DNA of 23,719 bases from Candidatus Saccharimonadota bacterium (GCA_003979185.1 RYWJ01000016.1:1-23719); one strand, 5' to 3'. Counted from the first letter of the stretch, positions 14,268 through 22,563 are shown. Numbers and translations: made by a program. The notes: generated by a model from the letters alone, not told the origin.

Positions 14268-14388
14268 AGTTCGAAAGAACATAAGGCTAACTGCGAGCCA
14301 ACGTGATAAGTTGAGAGCTTATATGTTCAAAAAGCCACCTACCCAGTGATGGGGAACGGATTTGAGAGACCGTTCGGGGTGGTTTTTT
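14268..14388 (+). ncRNA. Unidentified structured RNA (small RNA or riboswitch-like leader)
   Basis: About 120 bases from a promoter to a T-run. It folds into a three-way junction: GAACAT (14277-14282) with ATGTTC (14323-14328), GGCT (14285-14288) with AGCC (14296-14299), and ATAAG (14306-14310) with CTTAT (14318-14322). An alternative hairpin GTTC-GAAA-GAAC (14269-14280) competes for the same GAAC. The 3' part is a branched terminator. No long open frame. It does not match a known riboswitch, SRP, 6S or tmRNA by eye. It may be a free small RNA or may attenuate read-through into rpoB. Confidence 0.55.
14334..14388 (+). terminator. Branched terminator of the structured RNA
   Basis: CCACC (14335-14339) with GGTGG (14378-14382) closes two inner hairpins, CCC/GGG (14342-14344, 14351-14353) and GAACGG/CCGTTC (14354-14359, 14370-14375). 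TTTTTT follows at 14383-14388. Confidence 0.75.
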
Positions 14389-14484
14389 GGTGGGATAGGT
14401 CCGAACGATGTATGGGGTGGAGGTGCTTTTACGAATTTGCTCAAGATAATTGAAAAAAATGCCTTATAAACTCTAAAAACATCC

Positions 14485-14637
14485 TTGAAATTTTTGCAAA
14501 AATCTGTATAATTGAGTACTAAGAAGTAGTGTGTGATGTTTTGGGATTGTTCTTGGGGTTAGCGACTCTGTGGGCAAAAATATCACAGTAATCTTCGGCG
14601 CTAAAGATTATTAACACTAAATACAAGAGAGGAAACT
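14485..14637 (+). promoter_or_regulatory. rpoB promoter and structured leader
   Basis: TTGAAA (14485-14490), a 16-base spacer, then TATAAT (14507-14512), with start near 14519. The leader of about 120 bases can pair TGTGAT (near 14533) with ATCACA (14582-14587). It also has a 7-bp hairpin TAATCTT (14589-14595) with AAGATTA (14604-14610) 18 bases before the AGAGGA ribosome site. This gives room for leader-based control of RNA polymerase synthesis. No gene is seen in 14389-14484. Confidence 0.75.
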
Positions 14638-17600
14638 GTGAGCAAAACATCAACTAAAGGTGCCCGCGTGTTTTTCACGGAGGGTGACCAGGCGCTTCCG
14701 ATTCCAGATTTGATCGCCCACCAGAAGGACAGCTGGGACGATTTTGTGAAGTCTGGATTACGGGAGGTCTTCAATGAACTCAACCCAATCGACGATTATA
14801 ATGGAAATAAATTGTCGCTACGGTTCAAGGATTATTATTTCAAAGAGCCGCTAGAGAGCGAAAAGATGGCAAAGTTGAATTTGTCAACTTATGCGGCACC
14901 ACTGCATGTGAAGGTTGAGCTGACCAATAAAGTAACTGGTGAGATTAAAGAACAGGATATTTACTTTGGTGACTATCCATGGATGACAGATCGTGCCACC
15001 TTTATTATTAACGGTACAGAGCGTGTCGTAGTATCGCAGTTGGTGCGTTCGGCAGGCGTGTTCTTCACAGCTGATGATATTAATGGTAAGAACTACTACG
15101 GTGCCAAGGTGATCCCTGGTCGTGGTGCTTGGCTCGAGTTTGAGACGACTGCTAGTGGTTGTATCAACGTCAAGATCGACCGCCGTCGCAAGATTCCAGT
15201 CACGACTTTCTTGCGTGCCCTCGGAATTGCTGATGATGAAAAGATTCGTGCAACCTTTGCAGAGGTGGATAATGGTCCAGTTAGTTATATTAGCGCCACT
15301 TTGGAAAAAGATACGACTACTAGCCAGCCGGCTGCTTTGCTTGAGGTTTATCGCCGTTTACGTCCAGGTGATTTGGCAACCGTTGATAACGCGAAATCTA
15401 TGATTGAGCATGCTTTCTTTGACTATCGCCGTTATGATAGTTCAAGAGTTGGCCGCTATAAACTAAATCAGCGTCTTGGTTTTGATACGCCAAATGATGA
15501 AGCTCATCGCACCCTGCAGATGAAGGATTTGGTGGCGATTATCTCAGAGATTATCCGTCTGAATAACACCCAAGAGCCAGCTGATGATATTGATTCTTTG
15601 GCAAATCGTCGCGTGAAATTGGTTGGCGAATTGGTGCAACGCCAGTTCCGTCTTGGTATGCTACGTTTGCAGCGCAATATTTTGGATCGTATGTTGATGG
15701 CTGATCCAAAAGAGGTGACACCGTCGCAACTTTTGAACTCTCGTCCAGTAGTTGCTGCAGTCAAGGAATTCTTCTCTAGCTCACAGCTCTCGCAGCTGAT
15801 GGACGAGGTGAATGCTTATTCGGAATTGGCTCACAAGCGTCGTCTGTCTAGTATGGGTCCTGGTGGCTTGACTCGTGAACGCGCTGGATTCGATGTGCGT
15901 GACGCCCACCCAACTCACTATGGTCGTATCTGTACGGTAGAAACTCCAGAAGGTGGTAACGTAGGTCTAGTTCTGAACCTTGCGACCTATGCTCGGGTTA
16001 ACGAATATGGATTTATTGAAGCTCCTTATCGTGTAGTTAAAGACGGTAAAGTCACCGATGAAGTGGTTTATGTCGATGCTGCTCATGAAGATGATATGGT
16101 GATTGCTGATGCTTCCGTAAAACTGAACGATAAAGGTGAATTCGTTGAGGAATGGGTATCGGCACGTATCCATGGTCGTCCAAGCCAGGTGGCTTCTAGC
16201 CAGGTAACCCATATTGATGCGGCACACAAAGAAATTCTCGGTACTTCCGCCAGTTTGATCCCATTTGTCGAGAAAAACCGTGTTGACCGTTCTTTGATGG
16301 CCTGCGCTATGCAGAAACAGGCAGTGCCACTGCTGCACAATGATGCTCCAGTAGTTGGTACGGGTATTGAACATGCTGTTGCAATGAATACCTCGCAGAT
16401 CGTGATCGCAGAGGCTGATGGTGAAGTCGTCAAAGCGGATGGTGTATCTGTGACCGTGAAGTATAAGAATGGTGAGAAGACCTATGATGTCGAGCACTTC
16501 GAAAAGACCAATGACGATCGTTGCTATAATCAGAGAGTAAAAGTCGCTCGTGGTCAAAAAGTGAAAAAAGGTGACATTCTGATTGAAGGCGCATCGGTTA
16601 CTAATGGTGAGCTTGCACTTGGTAAGGACTTATTGGTAGCATTCATGCCTTGGCGTGGCTACAACATGGATGATGCGATCGTGATTTCTTCACGTCTGGT
16701 CAGTGATGACTCGCTAACCTCGATCAATATTAAAGACTTCGATGTAGAAGTTCGTGAAACTAAGCTCGGTCCAGAGCAAGTCACTCGCGACATTCCAAAC
16801 GTTCCGGAGCGCAGCTTGCGTCACTTGGGCGAGGATGGTATCGTGGTGGTTGGTTCGGAAGTTCAGCCTGGTGATATCTTGGTAGGTAAAATTACGCCAA
16901 AAGGTGAGCAGGAACTAAGTTCTGAGGAACGTTTACTCCGAGCTATCTTCGGAGAAAAAGCCAAAGATGTACGTGACACATCCGTACGCATGAATGGTTC
17001 ATCGACTGGTAAGGTTGTGGGTGTAAGAATTTATACTCACGAGCAGGGTCATGAATTGAAAGCTGGCGTCTTAATGCAGATCAAGATCTACGTTGCAGAG
17101 ATGCGTAAAATTAGCGTAGGTGATAAGATCGCCGGTCGTCACGGTAACAAAGGTGTAGTATCGCGTATTTTGCCAGTAGAAGATATGCCGTTCATGGCGG
17201 ATGGTACACCAATTGATGTCTTACTGAGCCCGATGGGTGTGCCGAGCCGTATGAACCTAGGCCAGTTGTTTGAAACTCACCTTGGTATGGCGGCTAGGGC
17301 GTTAGGCTATGAAGTTGCGACGCCATCCTTTAACGGTGTGCCAGATGAAATCATCTCGGATGAGTTGGAAAAAGCTGGCTATGCTCGTGATGGTCGTGTA
17401 CAACTTTATGATGGTTTGACCGGTGAGCCGTTTAATGAGCGCACTTCAGTCGGTGTAATGCACATGTTGAAGTTGCATCATATGGTCGAGGATAAGATTC
17501 ATGCTCGTTCTACTGGTCCGTATACTGCCGTTACTCAACAGCCTCTTGGTGGTAAGGCTCAGAATGGTGGTCAGCGTTTCGGAGAAATGGAGGTGTGGGC

Positions 17601-18081
17601 ACTAGAAGCTTATGGTGCTGCTACGGCTTTGCAAGAAATGCTTACGATCAAGTCGGATGACGTTTATGGTCGTGCCAAGGCGTACGAATCAATTATTAAG
17701 CGTGAGCCAATCGAGGGGCCAAAGCTTCCGGAAGGCTTTAACGTCTTAGTGAAAGAATTCCAGGGCTTAGGGTTGAAAGTTGATCTATTGGATCATGGTA
17801 ATTCGACCGATGCTGGCGAAGTGATTGAACGTACTTCTCGCGAAATCGAAAAACAGCGTGACGACCGCTTAATTTACGCTCAGCGTGGTGTACAACAAGA
17901 CGCAATTGATACAATTGTTGATCTTGATGAGGAAGAAGCAGCAGAAATGCTAGATGATGAAGGGGTAGAAATAACAGAGGCCGAAGATTTAGACAATCCT
18001 GATTCGGAAGACCTTGATAGCTTTGATGAGGCTGGGTCTGATGAGGATGATGCGTCGCTTGACCTCGGAGAGGAGTTGTAA
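14638..18081 (+). CDS. rpoB: RNA polymerase beta subunit
   Basis: 1147 residues. GTG start at 14638 with AGAGGA upstream; the sequence begins MSKTSTKGARVFFTEGDQALPIPDLI. Catalytic beta subunit of RNA polymerase. Landmarks: the rifampicin region at 381-406 (SSQLSQLMDEVNAYSELAHKRR...), GPGGLTRERAGFDVRDAHPTHYGRIC, GYNMDDAIVIS at 675-685, KISVGDKIAGRHGNKGVVSRILP, and QPLGGKAQNGGQRFGEMEVWALEAYGAA near the C-terminus. The usual Glu-Asp pair at E. coli 813-814 is Asp678-Asp679 here. After the conserved end (about 1090), a 50-residue, very acidic tail (DLDEEEAAEMLDDEG...LDLGEEL) is added. rpoC follows 1 base after the stop codon. Confidence 0.98.
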   Translation: MSKTSTKGARVFFTEGDQALPIPDLIAHQKDSWDDFVKSGLREVFNELNPIDDYNGNKLSLRFKDYYFKEPLESEKMAKLNLSTYAAPLHVKVELTNKVTGEIKEQDIYFGDYPWMTDRATFIINGTERVVVSQLVRSAGVFFTADDINGKNYYGAKVIPGRGAWLEFETTASGCINVKIDRRRKIPVTTFLRALGIADDEKIRATFAEVDNGPVSYISATLEKDTTTSQPAALLEVYRRLRPGDLATVDNAKSMIEHAFFDYRRYDSSRVGRYKLNQRLGFDTPNDEAHRTLQMKDLVAIISEIIRLNNTQEPADDIDSLANRRVKLVGELVQRQFRLGMLRLQRNILDRMLMADPKEVTPSQLLNSRPVVAAVKEFFSSSQLSQLMDEVNAYSELAHKRRLSSMGPGGLTRERAGFDVRDAHPTHYGRICTVETPEGGNVGLVLNLATYARVNEYGFIEAPYRVVKDGKVTDEVVYVDAAHEDDMVIADASVKLNDKGEFVEEWVSARIHGRPSQVASSQVTHIDAAHKEILGTSASLIPFVEKNRVDRSLMACAMQKQAVPLLHNDAPVVGTGIEHAVAMNTSQIVIAEADGEVVKADGVSVTVKYKNGEKTYDVEHFEKTNDDRCYNQRVKVARGQKVKKGDILIEGASVTNGELALGKDLLVAFMPWRGYNMDDAIVISSRLVSDDSLTSINIKDFDVEVRETKLGPEQVTRDIPNVPERSLRHLGEDGIVVVGSEVQPGDILVGKITPKGEQELSSEERLLRAIFGEKAKDVRDTSVRMNGSSTGKVVGVRIYTHEQGHELKAGVLMQIKIYVAEMRKISVGDKIAGRHGNKGVVSRILPVEDMPFMADGTPIDVLLSPMGVPSRMNLGQLFETHLGMAARALGYEVATPSFNGVPDEIISDELEKAGYARDGRVQLYDGLTGEPFNERTSVGVMHMLKLHHMVEDKIHARSTGPYTAVTQQPLGGKAQNGGQRFGEMEVWALEAYGAATALQEMLTIKSDDVYGRAKAYESIIKREPIEGPKLPEGFNVLVKEFQGLGLKVDLLDHGNSTDAGEVIERTSREIEKQRDDRLIYAQRGVQQDAIDTIVDLDEEEAAEMLDDEGVEITEAEDLDNPDSEDLDSFDEAGSDEDDASLDLGEEL

Positions 18082-18082
18082 A

Positions 18083-21000
18083 ATGGCTTGGATGGATAAT
18101 TACATTAGTGCCAATGACTTTGACTCAATCAGACTAAGTGTCGCTAGTCGAGAAGATATTCTAGGTTGGAGCTATGGTGAAGTCTTGAAACCAGAAACGA
18201 TTAACTACCGTACTCAAAAACCAGAACGTGATGGTTTGTTCTGTGAGAGGATTTTTGGTCCGGTCAAAGATATTAATCCGCACGATTCGAAGCTTAAAGG
18301 TGTACGTTCGCGTGAGGCAGCGGTCGATAAAGAAGGTAATTTGGTTACAAAGTCGATCGCTCGTCGTGAACGTATGGGACATATCGCTTTGGCAGCGCCA
18401 GTTGCGCATATTTGGTTTATGCGTGGTACACCATCAGCGCTAAGTACCCTGTTGAATTTAACAGTTAAGAATATTGAAAAAGTTGTCTATTTTGCTTCCT
18501 ATTTGATTATCAACGCCAAAGACGAAGAAATTGCTAAAACTTTGGAAGATTTGGAGGCTACGACCGTTGCTGCGCGCGAGGCAATTCGTTTGCGCTATGA
18601 GAAAATGGCGGGAGAGCCAAACGCAAATGCAACCGCTTTGGCTGACGAACAAGCTAAGGAAATGGAGAATTTAGAAAATGATTATCTTGCTCGTAAGAAT
18701 GCTTTGGATGGTCTACAAAAAGGCGCGGTAATCACGGAACAGGCCTATCGCAACTTGCCAGAGGAGTATGTTGATCTAGTTGAGGTCGAGATGGGCGCAA
18801 CTGCAATTACGAAGTTGCTTGAAGAAATTGACTTAAAAACGATGATTTCTGAGCTCAACGAGGAGGCTGAGGCTTCAAAAGGTCAAAAACAAAAGCGTAT
18901 CATGAAGCGCCTGAAGGTGCTTGAAGGTATGGAAGCTGCGGGGATTAAGCCAGTCGACTTGGTGTTGACTGTTATTCCGGTGATCCCACCAGATCTGCGT
19001 CCAATGATCGCCTTGCCTGGTGGTCGCTTCGCTACTTCTGATTTGAACGATCTTTATCGCCGTGTGATTAATCGTAATAATCGCTTGAAGAAGTTGATTG
19101 AGCTAAATGCCCCAGCCGTCATTCGTCATAACGAAATGCGTATGCTGCAAGAAGCAGTTGATGCTTTGATTGATAATTCAGCAGTACATGGTAGTCGCAG
19201 TGCTAGCGCACAAAATGGTCGCCGTAAACTTAAGAGTATCTCAGACCTCTTGAAAGGTAAGCAGGGTCGTTTTCGTCAGAATTTGCTTGGTAAGCGTGTT
19301 GACTACTCTGGTCGTTCCGTCATTGTAGTTGGTCCAACCCTGAAGCTAAATGAGTGCGGTTTGCCAAAACAAATGGCTTTGGAGCTTTTCAAGCCATTCG
19401 TAATTTCTTGGTTGATCGCTAACGAACACGCAGCTAATATTCGCTCGGCTACTCGAATGATTGACGCCAGTGAAGCTGTGGTCTGGGATGGTTTGGACGA
19501 GTGTATCAAGGGGAAATATGTTCTTTTGAACCGTGCTCCATCTCTACACCGTTTGTCAGTACAGGCTTTCCAGCCAAAATTGATTGAAGGTAAGGCTATT
19601 CAGCTACACCCATTAGTCGCGTCAGGCTTTAACGCCGATTATGATGGTGACCAAATGGCGGTACACTTGCCACTTTCTGAGGCTGCGCAAGCCGAGGCAC
19701 GTGAACTAATGTCGGCGGGTAAGAACTTACTTAAGCCAGCTGACGGCGCTCCAGTATTGGCAATTTATCAGGATGTCGTGTTGGGTATTTATTACCTCAC
19801 TTACGATAAGCCTGGTACCGAAACTAGCGAAGTGAAGCCATTTAGCTCGGTTTATGAAGCGGAGATGGCTTTGGATCAAGGTTTAATTGCTTTGCAAACG
19901 CCAATTCGCGTATTTGCTAAGGGCGCAATTCGCAATACTACTTTAGGGCGTGTGATCTTTAACGAGATCCTGCCAAAAGATTATCCTTATGACGATTCAG
20001 TTCAAACTAGTAAACAGCTGAAGAAAGTTATGGCCGACATCTTCGATATGTATGGTGCAGAGATGACCGTAAAGACTGCTGATGCAGTAAAGAATCTAGC
20101 CTTTGAATATGAAACGATTGCTTCTGTTTCTACTGCAAAGGACGACTATCCAACTTACGCAGAGATTGATGATTTCATTGCCGAGGGCGACGCGAAGACG
20201 GCTTTGATTCAGGAGCAGTTCGACCAAGGTCTTGTCACCGAAGAAGAGCGCTATAATCTGACCGTAGCAAACTGGCGTGACATTGATAAAAAGATTTCGG
20301 AATTCTTGAAGAGCAAGCTCGCTGAGATGGATACCGATATTGCAGTGATGGTCAACTCTGGTGCTCGTGGTAGCGTGTCTAATATTAAGCTTGCATCGGC
20401 TGAGATTGGTATCATGGTGGATATTAACAACAACGAGATCGAGCTCCCAGTGAAGTCGAGCTACAAGAAAGGTCTAAATACACTAGAATCCTTTATCGCG
20501 ACTCGTGGTGCTCGTCAAGGTCAGGTGTCTACGGCACTTCGTACTGCTGACTCTGGTTACCTGACTCGTCGTTTGGTGGATGTAGCTCAAGATGTATTTA
20601 CGATTGATGAAGATGCTGAAGATCCAGGCTTTGTAGTGTATCGTAGCGAATCTGAGTATACTGGAATTGGTTTTGCTGCACGTATCGCTGGTCGTTATAC
20701 AGCTGAGCCTATTCCGGGCTATGTTGCAGCTGATGCTTTGATTACCAAGGAAATTGCTGAACAGATTGAAAACGATGACAAGATCGAGTCAGTGCGTATC
20801 CAATCTGTATTGACGACTACTGCGGTTAGCGGTGTACCACGCAAAGCTTACGGTGTCGATATGTCAACTCGTGCTTTAGTGGCGCCAAATCAACCAGTCG
20901 GCGTTATCGCTGCGCAGTCACTCGGTGAGCCGGGTACGCAGCTAACGCTTGACACGAAACACGGTTCGGGTGTGGCTGGTTCTGGTGCTATCGCTCGAGG

Positions 21001-21946
21001 TCTTCCTCGTGTAGAAGAGCTCCTCGAGGCTCGTGTGCCAAAAGGTCAAGCCTATGTTTCTCCAGCTAATGGTACAATCTCGATCATTGAAGATAACACT
21101 AAATATACTGTCACAGTTACTCCAGATAGTGGTGATACCATTCGTCTAGTACTTGAGGGTCGTAAGCCTCGTGTGAAAGATGGTGCTTCGGTCAAGGCTG
21201 GTGATGTGATTGCCGATAAGGGTAAAGGTGAAGAACCACTAGTTTCTCCAGTGGATGGCAATGCTCAGATTACTGATGATGCGATTATTGTCGTAGCTGA
21301 AGCTGGTGCGCCAGTTAAGATTGAGATTCCAAATGACGCGGAGCTATTAGTGCAAGATGGCGATCGTTTGGAAGCAGGTGATCGTATTACAACTGGTTCT
21401 TTGAACTTGCAAGATTTACTGCGATATAAAGGTGCCGAAGAGACTGCTCGTTATATTATGAATGACGTGATCTCGGTTTATGCGGCGCAAGGTCATGAGA
21501 TTTCTGCGAAACACTTGGAGATTATCGTACGTCAAATGTTTAGCCGTGTAATGATTGAAGATGCTGGAGATTCTAGCTTCGTAGCTGGCGATATCGTTTC
21601 TAAGGCTGCAATCATGGCGGAAAATAAGGAACTCAAAGAAAAAGGTCGCCAACCTGCTACCTATCAGAATCTGTTGCTTGGTATCACTAAGGTATCAATC
21701 TGGTCAGATTCGTTCTTGTCGGCGGCATCATTCCAGGATACAACTCGTGTCTTGATCAATGCAGCTATCAATGGTCGTGTCGATCGTCTCAATGGTTTGA
21801 AGGAAAACGTTATCATTGGCCGTAAGATTCCTGTGGGTACTGGTGTGAAACCACTCAATATTACTAATGAGGAAGTCGCCGAAGAAACTGCAGCGACTGC
21901 GGACATGGAAAGTACGCCTACAGCTGAAGACGTAGCAGAATTGTAA
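18083..21946 (+). CDS. rpoC: RNA polymerase beta' subunit, zinc sites lost
   Basis: 1287 residues. Start MAWMDNYISANDFDS at 18083 with GGAGAGGAG inside the end of rpoB; the longer frame upstream overlaps rpoB and is ignored. Landmarks: RRERMGHIALAAPVAHIWF, a coiled-coil-rich insertion at about 146-228 like that of actinobacterial beta', SDLNDLYRRVINRNNRLK, KGKQGRFRQNLLGKRVDYSGRSVIVVGP, the Mg-binding loop NADYDGD at 517-523, the bridge helix around 795-830, and GEPGTQL plus the trigger loop at 949-970. Oddities: the four N-terminal zinc-ribbon Cys and the four C-terminal Cys are all absent (only three Cys in the protein). The catalytic loop has Tyr for Phe, and trigger-loop TMRTFH reads TLDTKH. 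It ends with an acidic Thr/Ala/Glu tail. Terminator at 21988-22019. Confidence 0.97.
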   Translation: MAWMDNYISANDFDSIRLSVASREDILGWSYGEVLKPETINYRTQKPERDGLFCERIFGPVKDINPHDSKLKGVRSREAAVDKEGNLVTKSIARRERMGHIALAAPVAHIWFMRGTPSALSTLLNLTVKNIEKVVYFASYLIINAKDEEIAKTLEDLEATTVAAREAIRLRYEKMAGEPNANATALADEQAKEMENLENDYLARKNALDGLQKGAVITEQAYRNLPEEYVDLVEVEMGATAITKLLEEIDLKTMISELNEEAEASKGQKQKRIMKRLKVLEGMEAAGIKPVDLVLTVIPVIPPDLRPMIALPGGRFATSDLNDLYRRVINRNNRLKKLIELNAPAVIRHNEMRMLQEAVDALIDNSAVHGSRSASAQNGRRKLKSISDLLKGKQGRFRQNLLGKRVDYSGRSVIVVGPTLKLNECGLPKQMALELFKPFVISWLIANEHAANIRSATRMIDASEAVVWDGLDECIKGKYVLLNRAPSLHRLSVQAFQPKLIEGKAIQLHPLVASGFNADYDGDQMAVHLPLSEAAQAEARELMSAGKNLLKPADGAPVLAIYQDVVLGIYYLTYDKPGTETSEVKPFSSVYEAEMALDQGLIALQTPIRVFAKGAIRNTTLGRVIFNEILPKDYPYDDSVQTSKQLKKVMADIFDMYGAEMTVKTADAVKNLAFEYETIASVSTAKDDYPTYAEIDDFIAEGDAKTALIQEQFDQGLVTEEERYNLTVANWRDIDKKISEFLKSKLAEMDTDIAVMVNSGARGSVSNIKLASAEIGIMVDINNNEIELPVKSSYKKGLNTLESFIATRGARQGQVSTALRTADSGYLTRRLVDVAQDVFTIDEDAEDPGFVVYRSESEYTGIGFAARIAGRYTAEPIPGYVAADALITKEIAEQIENDDKIESVRIQSVLTTTAVSGVPRKAYGVDMSTRALVAPNQPVGVIAAQSLGEPGTQLTLDTKHGSGVAGSGAIARGLPRVEELLEARVPKGQAYVSPANGTISIIEDNTKYTVTVTPDSGDTIRLVLEGRKPRVKDGASVKAGDVIADKGKGEEPLVSPVDGNAQITDDAIIVVAEAGAPVKIEIPNDAELLVQDGDRLEAGDRITTGSLNLQDLLRYKGAEETARYIMNDVISVYAAQGHEISAKHLEIIVRQMFSRVMIEDAGDSSFVAGDIVSKAAIMAENKELKEKGRQPATYQNLLLGITKVSIWSDSFLSAASFQDTTRVLINAAINGRVDRLNGLKENVIIGRKIPVGTGVKPLNITNEEVAEETAATADMESTPTAEDVAEL

Positions 21947-21987
21947 AACACAGCTAGTGAGAATGATAAGAACTCACTAATAATGAA

Positions 21988-22019
21988 AAAGTCCCTTGAT
22001 TGTGAAATCAGGGGGCTTT
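21988..22019 (+). terminator. rpoBC operon terminator
   Basis: A 14-bp stem with two G-T pairs (21988-22001 with 22006-22019) and a GTGA loop, about 40 bases after the rpoC stop. The T-run is short. Confidence 0.75.
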
Positions 22020-22037
22020 AGTGTTGGGAATGGCATT

Positions 22038-22093
22038 CCCCTCACCACCCTTAACCCATATACTATTTAGGTAGTAGCGACGCAGCGTATGGA
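22038..22093 (-). repeat. 56-bp inverted repeat, left copy (FISUMP 3' end)
   Basis: This stretch is the exact reverse complement of 23020-23075. It spans the last codons, stop codon and 3' flank of the FISUMP fragment on the minus strand. The two copies face each other about 930 bases apart. Confidence 0.9.
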
Positions 22094-22282
22094 GAAGCCG
22101 GCGTAACGGCCGAAGTTGTAGGCTGGGCTAACATTGGAGCTAGTGAAGCCTAGGTAGTATGCAGTACTACCAGAGTCGGCAGTACGTGACCAGTAGGAGC
22201 CGACGGAGCCGACATTGTACAGTGAGCCACCGCCGACGTCCCCGGCATAAGGGAAGTTGTAGGTGATGAAGCTGGAGTCATC
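22067..22282 (-). pseudogene. FISUMP-domain C-terminal fragment
   Basis: Open frame of 71 residues on the minus strand, from just after an in-frame TAA (22285-22283) to TAA at 22069-22067, with no start codon or ribosome site. It reads DDSSFITYNFPYAGDVGGGS ... YWSRTADSGSTAYYLGFTSSNVSPA ... GFSIRCVATT. This matches the C-terminal half of FISUMP (Fibrobacter succinogenes major paralogous) domains, ending in the typical IRCV motif. The CPKGW half, the signal peptide and the promoter are missing. It may be a decayed gene or a silent donor cassette for recombination with intact FISUMP genes. Confidence 0.7.
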
Positions 22283-22560
22283 TTAAACATATCCTAATTA
22301 ACTTAGAGTTTTCGTATAGGATATTGATTCATTGAATGACAATTGATAACCCTGTTCTTAATCTTGACTTTAATTATGTTTTGTGTTATGAAATGGTACT
22401 TTTGTGTCAAAACTGCCGATTTTACCTACTTTCTAGTGTTACTTTTCCCGTTTAAGCCTATTTAGAGCCATTTTAAGCGATTTTTATTAAAACCTTGGTA
22501 TGAGGAAGGTTTAGATCTAGAGGGGTACTGTAGGGCTTCTACGTAGGCTAGGAGTGAGTT
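22283..22560. other. AT-rich non-coding gap between FISUMP pieces
   Basis: No gene or RNA recognised. A possible + promoter, TTGACT (22364-22369) with 17 bases to TATGAA (22387-22392), points toward the 22564-23046 piece, but no signal peptide or start codon for that piece follows it. Confidence 0.4.
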
Positions 22561-22563
22561 TGA

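Noticed and set aside
14268..14388. tracrRNA-like resemblance of the structured RNA
   Set aside because: There is a short chance likeness (ATAAGGCTA) to Cas9 tracrRNA, but no repeats, spacers or cas genes occur in the window.
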